Part shown: positions 1 through 6,288 of the stretch, in pieces
Position numbering within the stretch: position 1 is the first letter of the stretch
Layout: the number at the start of each line of letters is the position of its first letter
Source: JBKHHU01 sp046539045
GTDB lineage: Bacteria; Planctomycetota; Phycisphaerae; SM23-33
NCBI GenBank assembly: GCA_046539045.1
Contig: JBKHHU010000066.1
Location: 1-15,317, forward strand
Reading direction: 5' to 3'
Length of the DNA: 15,317 nt
The notes under the pieces: model-generated
The model's input: the letters and a program-made list of their open reading frames with translations, nothing else
The model's database searches: none
What the model was told of the DNA's origin: nothing
Translations under genes and position numbers: made by a program

Positions 1-670
1 GCGTAAACATGAGTTCTGAACCCACCGTCAGCAGAACACTGCCGAGAAGCAGCTTCACGACAGCCGGCTCAAATGCTTTCCGGTTCCGGTAGAGCAGCCA
101 CGCCGCCACAAGAAGCAAGGCGCAGATTATGTATTCGCTGATGACTTTGAAGGGTGTAAGTCCCTGGCCCGGGACAAAGCAATCGGGAAAAACGCCGTTG
201 AAAATCGCCACCAGCAGCAGTGCTGTGGCCAGGCCGATGAGAACACTGGCACGAACCGGGCGGAAATGCCATCGCAAGGCAAGCGGAGCAGCCAGCAGCG
301 TCAGGGTCTCCATGTAGCGGGCGCTGATCCACAACTGGGTCGGCAGGTTCGTTGTAAACCCCGGAAATACTCCCATTCCGGAGTAGGCGAGGGTGTGTAC
401 GGCGTCGACAATCCCTACAAACAGGTAGGCAATGCCCAGAAGGAGCAGGTAATCGTTGTCCAAAATCCGCCGGGAATTCCATGCCAGCATGAACATTCCG
501 CAGGCGACGACAATGGAAAAACCTTCGGCCAGACCGTGGAACAGCAGGTAGTTGTACTCGCTGGCCAGATGAAGTCCCAAGAAGGCAACGACTACCAAAA
601 TCGCCCACTTTGTTGCGACAGCGAGCTTCCTTAAGCCTTCAGTCTGAGCGGTCTGTAGATAGATGGACAT
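1..670 (-). CDS. MASE3-domain membrane sensor protein, N-terminal part (runs off the window)
   Basis: Read on the minus strand from the ATG at 670-668, the frame stays open to the window edge and gives 223 residues with no stop. A TAG lies three codons upstream (TAG CGG AAT ATG), so translation cannot begin earlier in this frame. The protein is a multi-spanning membrane segment with MASE3 hallmarks: 'LLFHGLAEGFSIVVACG', 'AWNSRRILDNDYLLLLGIAY', 'VDAVHTLAYSGMGVFPG', 'NLPTQLWISARYMETLTLL' and 'FKVISEYIICALLL'. MASE3 is a predicted membrane-associated sensor domain found N-terminal to histidine kinase, PAS or GGDEF output domains. The output domain lies outside the window, so it is unknown whether this is a kinase or a cyclic-di-GMP enzyme. 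The Shine-Dalgarno sequence is weak (AGCGGA). It is divergent from the DUF1206 gene at 909. MASE3 is named from remembered motifs, not from a profile search. Confidence 0.85.
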   Translation of the reverse strand, partial: MSIYLQTAQTEGLRKLAVATKWAILVVVAFLGLHLASEYNYLLFHGLAEGFSIVVACGMFMLAWNSRRILDNDYLLLLGIAYLFVGIVDAVHTLAYSGMGVFPGFTTNLPTQLWISARYMETLTLLAAPLALRWHFRPVRASVLIGLATALLLVAIFNGVFPDCFVPGQGLTPFKVISEYIICALLLVAAWLLYRNRKAFEPAVVKLLLGSVLLTVGSELMFT

Positions 671-908
671 ATTCCGCTAATTTCCATGGCCAGCGAGGAT
701 TAGAGCAGGGCAGGCCGCTGCAGTGCGAGCACCCTGGCGCGAGTAGTTTGCCTTGACCGGGTATTGTATCGGCTATCCCCGGGGTTCCGCGAGGATCGGT
801 CGGATGAAAAAAAAGAGCAGGCGACAGACGCAGAGGATGTTCAGCAGGGGCATATCATTCCCCAAAGACATTTCCTGACTCTCTTCGACAGATTCGAAAG
901 GCGTCCGA

Positions 909-1757
909 ATGACAACCGTAGATACACCCAAAACACATGGACATTCACACCCGAGCCAGACCGTCGAATGGATAGCGCGGATCGGCTATGCTGCCCGCGG
1001 AGTTATTTATCTGATGATCGGCGGACTCGCGCTGCTGGCTGCTGTCGGCAGCGGTGGGCAGACCGGCGGGTCCAAGTCGGCTCTGCAGAGCCTCCACGGC
1101 GAAGCGTACGGGCAGGTCCTGATTATCCTCCTAGCGATCGGATTGCTCTGCTACTCGTTGTGGCGAGCCGTCCAGTCGATCAAGGACCCGGACAACCACG
1201 GTACCGATGCGAAGGGACTGGTCATCCGTGTCGGTCTTGGCGTCAGCGCCTTGACCCACCTGTCCCTGGCGATCTATGCGGCCAGTATCGTCTTCGTCTT
1301 CGGCTTTGGTGGAGGCGGCGGAGGCGGTGGAGGCCAAAGCGACTCCGCCCAGACGTGGTCCGGACGGCTCCTGAGGCAACCTTACGGACAGTGGTTGCTG
1401 GGGCTGGTCGGAGCGGCCGTCATCGGTGTGGGCATTGCCCAGGCGGCCAAAGCCTACCGCGAGAAGTACCGCGAGCATTTCAAGACCAAATACCGCAAGA
1501 ACAAGTGGATCGATTACACCAGCAAGGCGGGGCTGTACGCTCGCGGCGCGGTGTTCGCCATCATGGGCGTGATGCTGATCGTCGCAGCCTATCAGCACGA
1601 CCAGTACAAGGCCGGCGGGTTGGGCAAAGCGCTGCTAACACTTCAGGCTCAACCCTACGGCTGGTTGCTTCTGGGAGTGGTGGCATTGGGCCTGATCTGC
1701 TTCGGCATTTACTCGCTGATCGAAGCGCGATACAGGCGAATCGGCGGATCGGCATAG
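909..1757 (+). CDS. DUF1206 family integral membrane protein
   Basis: A 282-residue protein with about six transmembrane helices (roughly 25-46, 67-86, 108-132, 161-180, 207-228, 251-271). They form three two-helix repeats, the usual DUF1206 architecture. The first helix of each unit reads like 'YAARGVIYLMIGGLALLAA' or 'KAGLYARGAVFAIMGVMLI'. The second follows a 'PYG'-type turn, as in 'RQPYGQWLLGLVGAA' and 'AQPYGWLLLGVVALGLI'. The N-terminus carries a short His-rich stretch (HGHSH, 10-14). A run of nine glycines (134-142) sits after the third helix. The ATG at 909 is preceded by GAAAGG at about 8 nt. The biochemical function of the family is not established. A longer ORF in another frame (764-1936) overlaps this gene, but it lacks the membrane-protein character and is arginine-rich, so I read it as a shadow. 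The 238 nt between this gene and the MASE3 gene contain no other gene that I can support. Confidence 0.9.
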   Translation: MTTVDTPKTHGHSHPSQTVEWIARIGYAARGVIYLMIGGLALLAAVGSGGQTGGSKSALQSLHGEAYGQVLIILLAIGLLCYSLWRAVQSIKDPDNHGTDAKGLVIRVGLGVSALTHLSLAIYAASIVFVFGFGGGGGGGGGQSDSAQTWSGRLLRQPYGQWLLGLVGAAVIGVGIAQAAKAYREKYREHFKTKYRKNKWIDYTSKAGLYARGAVFAIMGVMLIVAAYQHDQYKAGGLGKALLTLQAQPYGWLLLGVVALGLICFGIYSLIEARYRRIGGSA

Positions 1758-1787
1758 CAGTCATCCGCCGCGGCGGCTGCAGGTTTT
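1742..1787 (+). terminator. Possible terminator hairpin spanning the DUF1206 stop codon
   Basis: CGGCGGAT (1742-1749) pairs perfectly with ATCCGCCG (1763-1770) across a 13-nt loop that contains the TAG stop. An overlapping GC palindrome, CCGCCGCGGCGG (1765-1776), could pair instead, and a TTTT run follows at 1784-1787. The T-run is 13 nt from the first stem, so this is only a weak intrinsic-terminator candidate. Confidence 0.35.
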
Positions 1788-1833
1788 CTGTGATGTCAGA
1801 CACAGTTGTGGCGGTCATGCGTCGAGTCGAGAC

Positions 1834-1862
1834 CCTCGGGCAGCGCTCGGTGCTTCCCGAGG
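1834..1862. other. Stem-loop upstream of the 368-aa unknown gene
   Basis: CCTCGGG (1834-1840) and CCCGAGG (1856-1862) form a perfect 7-bp stem with a 15-nt loop, 75 nt upstream of the ATG at 1937. No T-run follows. It may help stop read-through from the DUF1206 gene or act in a leader; the sequence alone does not decide. Confidence 0.3.
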
Positions 1863-1936
1863 AGAATTGGCGGGCGTTGCGGGATCCCCATACAATTCCC
1901 CACAGGTGCAGTGCTAAGTACTATGTGAGGGAGACT

Positions 1937-3043
1937 ATGGCGACTGCGAAAGAATTGATGGACGATTTTGCCCGCAGGACCGGCTTGACCGGCGATGGGC
2001 CGGTGACGCGTTACCTCTGGACCGACGCGTTTGCCGTCTGCAATTTCGTCGGGCTGACGGAGCAGACGGGGGATGCTGAGTATATGCAATTGGCCGAAAG
2101 GCTGGTGGAACAGGTACACGAAACGCTTGGCCGACACCGAGATGGCGACCCACGGGACGGATGGATCAGCGGGTTGGATGAGGATGAGGGCAGGGAGCAT
2201 CCGACAGCTGGGGGCTTGCGCATCGGCAAGCCATTGCCGGAGCGACCGCCTGCCCAGCAGCCCGACCCGCGAGGCGAATGGGATCGCGACGGGCAGTATT
2301 TCCATTATCTCACGAAGTGGATGCATGCGCTGCAGGTGATGGCGGAAGCGACCGGCGAGCGGCGGTTCGGCCGATGGGCGCTGGAGTTGTCGGTCGCGGC
2401 GCATCGCGGGTTCATCCGCAAGCAGCCGGACGGCTCGGTCGGCATGGTCTGGAAGATGAGCATTGATCTGTCCCGGCCGCTGGTTGCGTCAATGGGACAC
2501 CACGATCCGCTGGAGGGTCTGGTGACGACGCTGGAGTGCCTTTCCGATGCTCCGGACGAGTCCTGCGCCGAGGCAACGCCGGCCGTTCGGGACTTCGAGC
2601 GCATGTGCACGGGGAGGCGTTGGGCCACAACCGACGCGTTGGGCATCGGCGGATTGTTGGACGCAGCGGGGCGGCTTGCGATCCTGAACCGGCGGGAGAC
2701 TCTGGAATATGGACACCTGCTTGATCAGCTCCTTGCCGACGCGGCGGTGAGCCTGGGGGCCTTTGCTGACACCTTCACACCGGATGCTCCGGCGGGCAGG
2801 AGGCTTGCCTTCCGCGAGTTGGGTCTGGCAATTGGACTGGATGCGGCAGAGCAACTCAGCAGCGTCGATGTGCAGACGCCCGAGTTGAGCCAGATCCTGC
2901 GGTACCGTCCGATTGCCGAGGCGATCTGCGAGTTCTGGAACGATCCGCAGCACCGAACTGTCGCGAGTTGGGTTGATCACGAAGACATCAACGCGGTGAT
3001 GCTGGCCACGGCGTTGGAGCCATCGGCTTACCTGCGAGTGTGA
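1937..3043 (+). CDS. Conserved protein of unknown function, probable cytoplasmic alpha/alpha-toroid fold
   Basis: A 368-residue protein with no signal peptide and no membrane helix. The ATG at 1937 is chosen because GAGGGAG lies 1927-1933, at good spacing; an in-frame ATG at 1793 lacks such a site and adds low-complexity Arg-rich sequence. Conserved-looking blocks are 'RYLWTDAFAVCNFVGL' (25-40), 'GLDEDEGREHPTAGGLRIGK' (79-98), 'EWDRDGQYFHYLTKWMHAL' (114-132), 'GMVWKMSIDLSRPLV' (169-183) and 'SMGHHDPLEGLVT' (185-197). The repeated amphipathic helices with aromatic and acidic loop residues suggest a six-hairpin glycosidase-like toroid, as in sugar hydrolases and epimerases. I cannot assign a catalytic motif or substrate. 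It follows the DUF1206 gene by 179 nt and precedes the heparinase-like gene on the same strand. I recall similar hypothetical proteins in several phyla, but no named family. Confidence 0.8.
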   Translation: MATAKELMDDFARRTGLTGDGPVTRYLWTDAFAVCNFVGLTEQTGDAEYMQLAERLVEQVHETLGRHRDGDPRDGWISGLDEDEGREHPTAGGLRIGKPLPERPPAQQPDPRGEWDRDGQYFHYLTKWMHALQVMAEATGERRFGRWALELSVAAHRGFIRKQPDGSVGMVWKMSIDLSRPLVASMGHHDPLEGLVTTLECLSDAPDESCAEATPAVRDFERMCTGRRWATTDALGIGGLLDAAGRLAILNRRETLEYGHLLDQLLADAAVSLGAFADTFTPDAPAGRRLAFRELGLAIGLDAAEQLSSVDVQTPELSQILRYRPIAEAICEFWNDPQHRTVASWVDHEDINAVMLATALEPSAYLRV

Positions 3044-3140
3044 TCCTTAACAACGGCGGGGCCGGCGATTGCGTGGAAAAGGCTGGATGCCAGCGGGTGA
3101 GCGTCATAAACTCTATTGTGCAGACGAGGCCGGAATGCAA

Positions 3141-3157
3141 CCGGGGCTTTGCTCCGG
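3141..3157. other. Short GC-rich hairpin in the leader region of the heparinase-like gene
   Basis: CCGGGGC / GCTCCGG (one G-U pair) close a TTT loop, giving a compact 7-bp hairpin about 70 nt before the ATG at 3228. No T-run follows. The rest of the 184-nt gap (3044-3227) includes another small stem, GCTGG/CCAGC at 3082-3094. Whether either acts as a terminator for the upstream gene or an mRNA leader structure is unknown. Confidence 0.25.
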
Positions 3158-3227
3158 GGATTGCGTTGGGCCGGAAGAACAATTGCCTGCGCCTTTGGCT
3201 CCCATGAAACTGAACAGGAGATTTACC

Positions 3228-6188
3228 ATGCCTTTCACCCGCTCCCTGTCCGTAACGCTCATTCTCATGTGTATCGCAGCTGCCGTTCCCGCAGGGGCCC
3301 TGGCCGACGGACTGACAGTGGACATGGCTGTCGATCTGGAAGGTGCATTGCATCGAGGCGACCCGAAAGAAGGGCGCTACGATCTGCATACCGAGGCCTT
3401 CTGCCGCGACGGTGTGTGGGGCTTCGTGTACGGCACGGCGCTGGACTTTAACAACGGCGAACACATCGGCCGGGTCGACGAACTCAACCGGACCGACCGG
3501 AAAGTCACCGGTAAGCTGCACATCCGTATCATGGGCGATCCGTGGACCAAAGGCGGTCGGTCGAACATCACATTCAGTGCCGAACCGACAGACAAGGAAG
3601 GCGTCTTCAAAGGCACCTACCGTTGTGAGTTCAATAACGCCGTGACCGAAGGCCCGGTCACCGTGCAACTCAACAAGCCGCCGGCTCCGCCTTCCGGTTA
3701 TGTACCGGTGAAGCCCGGCGAACGACCGAGAATGCTCTTCCGGGCTCACCAGTTGGACGATCTGAAGGCGAAGCTCAATACGCCGTTCGGACAGGCGGCG
3801 CGGAAACGGCTGGAGGCTTCTTCCGATCCGATCTCTCTGGGGCTGATGTACCAACTGACCGGCGAGAAGAAATACGCCGAGAAGGCGTGGGACGCGGTGG
3901 AACGCGAGAAAGCGGACTTTGGCCCGGGCGCGTTCAGCCTCGGTCACGCGTGGGGGCCGCGGATTACCAAGATCGCCACCGCTTACGACCTGTGCTACGA
4001 CGCATGGGACAAGGAGCGGCACGCGGAGCTTGCGACATATTTCGACCAGGTCACGCCGATGCTGTACTGGCAACTCCGGCGGGTGACCCGCAAGGCAAAC
4101 TGGCACCCGTGCAGCAACTATTCCGGTCCAATGCGCGGAGCCGCGTCCATCGGGAGTCTCGCTCTCTGGGGCATCCCCGGGGAGAAGCCCGAAGAACCGG
4201 CGCTGCCCGCCACGCACAAGAACATCGAGCCGGCGGAGAGTTACTCGCCGCCCAAGGGTGTGCCGGTTCACGACTACACCGATGCGACCATGCCGAATGA
4301 CTGGATCTACATTGGCGGATTTCAGCCGCGCGTCGGGGAACAGGTGCTTGATCCGGACAAGCTCCGGCCCGCCGTCGGCGACGTCACGAAATATCGCGAC
4401 CAGAAGGACACGTGGCGCCACATTTCCCGCGAGAAGGACAAGGGCTACTGGCAGAGCCAGGGGATGATGGGCGGCAAGCCGATGATCGATATCACCAATG
4501 CGATCGACAGAGCCTACGACACCACCAGCTTCTTCTATACTGTCGTCCGGAACGACAAGTCGCGTTGGGTGCGTCTGAAGGCGGACTACAGCCAGGCGAC
4601 CTTCTATCTGAACGGGAAGGAAATCGAAGAGGGCGGGTACGCAAAGATCGAGAAAGGCCTGTACCCGATGCTCGTTAAAGCGCCGATAGGCCGGTGCGAA
4701 CCGTGGGGCCGGCACCTCATGCAGCCGAAGCTCATCGAGGTGGAGGAGAAGGAAGCCGTCGCCTACCGCGAAAAACGTATGGCCGAGCATGAGAAGGACC
4801 TTACCGACTGGCGGTACACCGTCAAGGTGTGGGAGTCTCGCGGGAAGATGAACATCAAGTACCTGCAGTTCTACCACCTCGGTCGACGTCACATGAAACG
4901 CTACTACCGGCAGGGCATCGGCACCGGCGGGTTCCAGCCGGAAACCGGCTCGTACTCGGCCATCTCCGTGCGCGAGCCGATGCTTTACGCGTCGATGCAC
5001 CGGACGATGTTCGGCCGGCCCGTCACGCCGCAAAAGGACATCGAGTTGTTCTGCGTTCGTAAGCTCATGCCGATGATCTTCCTGCCGGACGGGAAGATTG
5101 TCGCCCAAGACATTAACGGCACGCCGAAGATGCCGCTGGACAACGTGCAGCGGGCCTGGCCGATCATTCCCGAGCAATACAAGCCCGCACTGCTGTGGTA
5201 CTGGAACCGGCAGACCGGGGCGAGTCCTGCCGATCCGTCCAAGGCACTGGCGGGGATGACGCCGTTCGCGTTCGTCCGCTATCCGCTGGATGCCAAGCCC
5301 AAACCGCCCGCCGAAATCATGCCCCTAACCTGGGAGGCGGAGACGTTCGGTTTCTATTGCTTCCGCAACGAGTGGGACGGCGCCGACGACTTCGTGTTCC
5401 AAGCGTTCGCAAAAGCGCACCCGATCGGCGGATGGAACCACCCCAACGCCGGGGCAATCCGACTGGTAGGGCTCGGGCACGTCTGGGCGACCGGGCCGAG
5501 CAGCCGCGGTGCCGACCGCTGGCAGGAACCGGTGGTGGATCTGCCCGCTGACGCGGTCAGAACCGGGGCGACCGGGCAGGTGACCTACAAACAGTTGAAC
5601 AAGGACGGTTCCGGAGCGGTGACCATCGACCTGACCGACCTCTATTCGGGCGTCAAGGAGGGCATGAAGCTCTACGACCGTCACGGCAAGCGGAACCCAG
5701 AAGCCCGGGCCGATTCCGGGATCACCGGTTTCCGCGCCGTCGCCATCGACTACAGCGGCAAATCCGGCGCTCCGGCTGTGCTGGCGGTGGTGGACAAGGT
5801 GTCCGGCGCAAAGGAGACCCGCTGGATGTGGCAGCTTCCCGAGAGCGAGGCGTGCAAAACGACGCTGACGGACAACGGGTTTACCATGGACTACGGCGAT
5901 GCGACGATGACCGCCACGTTCATCGCGCCGGCCAAGCCCGAGCTCGAACTGGCTACCGGCAAGCGGAAGTACAAGATCAAAGCCGGCGGCAAGGGCGGGC
6001 AAATGACCACTCGGGACGTCAACGCGGTCTACGCCACCGGCGGGGATGGCGAGTACTTCGTGGTGTTCACGGTTCAGAAGAAGAATCCGCCCGCAGTTAA
6101 AGTGAAAGGTTCCGGGCTCGACGCCCGCGCCACGGTCGGTAACCAGTCGGTCCGGTTCGACGGCAAGAAGATCGTCATCGGCAAGTAG
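3228..6188 (+). CDS. Secreted heparinase II/III-like polysaccharide lyase-type protein with extra N-terminal and inserted domains
   Basis: A 986-residue exported protein. The ATG at 3228 has AGGAG at 3216-3220, 7 nt upstream, and starts a clear signal peptide (residues 1-26, hydrophobic core then 'AGALA' cleavage). Residues 28-155 are a beta-rich domain resembling the N-terminus of the convergent propeller protein. From about 165 an alpha-helical toroid begins ('RPRMLFRAHQLDDLKAKL', 'LGLMYQLTGEKKYAEKAW', 'GPRITKIATAYDLCYDAW'). It is interrupted at about 322-545 and resumes with 'GTGGFQPETGSYSAISV' (565-581), which matches the position of the heparinase substrate-side loop. From about 700 a beta-sandwich carries 'GGWNHPNAGAIRLVGLGHVW' (734-753), the place where heparinase II/III proteins keep a His/Asp/Asn-rich site. 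The usual H-x-H..D pattern is not intact here. The architecture suggests uronic-acid polysaccharide cleavage in the periplasm or outside the cell; the substrate is unknown, and loss of activity is possible. Confidence 0.75.
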   Translation: MPFTRSLSVTLILMCIAAAVPAGALADGLTVDMAVDLEGALHRGDPKEGRYDLHTEAFCRDGVWGFVYGTALDFNNGEHIGRVDELNRTDRKVTGKLHIRIMGDPWTKGGRSNITFSAEPTDKEGVFKGTYRCEFNNAVTEGPVTVQLNKPPAPPSGYVPVKPGERPRMLFRAHQLDDLKAKLNTPFGQAARKRLEASSDPISLGLMYQLTGEKKYAEKAWDAVEREKADFGPGAFSLGHAWGPRITKIATAYDLCYDAWDKERHAELATYFDQVTPMLYWQLRRVTRKANWHPCSNYSGPMRGAASIGSLALWGIPGEKPEEPALPATHKNIEPAESYSPPKGVPVHDYTDATMPNDWIYIGGFQPRVGEQVLDPDKLRPAVGDVTKYRDQKDTWRHISREKDKGYWQSQGMMGGKPMIDITNAIDRAYDTTSFFYTVVRNDKSRWVRLKADYSQATFYLNGKEIEEGGYAKIEKGLYPMLVKAPIGRCEPWGRHLMQPKLIEVEEKEAVAYREKRMAEHEKDLTDWRYTVKVWESRGKMNIKYLQFYHLGRRHMKRYYRQGIGTGGFQPETGSYSAISVREPMLYASMHRTMFGRPVTPQKDIELFCVRKLMPMIFLPDGKIVAQDINGTPKMPLDNVQRAWPIIPEQYKPALLWYWNRQTGASPADPSKALAGMTPFAFVRYPLDAKPKPPAEIMPLTWEAETFGFYCFRNEWDGADDFVFQAFAKAHPIGGWNHPNAGAIRLVGLGHVWATGPSSRGADRWQEPVVDLPADAVRTGATGQVTYKQLNKDGSGAVTIDLTDLYSGVKEGMKLYDRHGKRNPEARADSGITGFRAVAIDYSGKSGAPAVLAVVDKVSGAKETRWMWQLPESEACKTTLTDNGFTMDYGDATMTATFIAPAKPELELATGKRKYKIKAGGKGGQMTTRDVNAVYATGGDGEYFVVFTVQKKNPPAVKVKGSGLDARATVGNQSVRFDGKKIVIGK

Positions 6189-6217
6189 TACATCAGCCGG
6201 AAGATGAGCGGCAACAG

Positions 6218-6255
6218 AAAGAGGACGGCACCCGGGAGCGGGACCGTCCTCTTTT
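6218..6255. terminator. Bidirectional intrinsic terminator between convergent genes
   Basis: AAAGAGGACGG (6218-6228) and CCGTCCTCTTT (6244-6254) form a perfect 11-bp stem with a 15-nt loop. It is followed by TTTT on the plus strand and by the complementary A-run read as T's on the minus strand. It lies between the stop of the heparinase-like gene (6188) and the stop of the propeller gene (6289) and can end both transcripts. Confidence 0.85.
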
Positions 6256-6288
6256 AATCCATATCTGTCCGGGTTGGTGGAAGCGTGC

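Noticed and set aside
764..1936. Long plus-strand frame that joins the region over DUF1206 to the 368-aa protein as one 759-residue ORF
   Set aside because: The part before 1937 is Arg/Pro-rich, overlaps the clear DUF1206 gene in another frame, and a ribosome site precedes the ATG at 1937.
3081..3095. Sequence resembling part of a TPP riboswitch core (CTGGATGCCAGCG)
   Set aside because: Only a chance short stem; the CTGAGA and ACCTGA elements are absent and the downstream gene is not a thiamine gene.
3069..3227. N-terminal extension of the heparinase-like frame
   Set aside because: The signal peptide and AGGAG site place the start at 3228; the extension is not protein-like.
2988..5177. 729-codon minus-strand frame opposite the heparinase-like gene
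   Set aside because: It is antisense to a gene with signal peptide, ribosome site and domain structure, and its composition (Val/Arg/His/Leu-rich) is typical of a GC-rich shadow frame.
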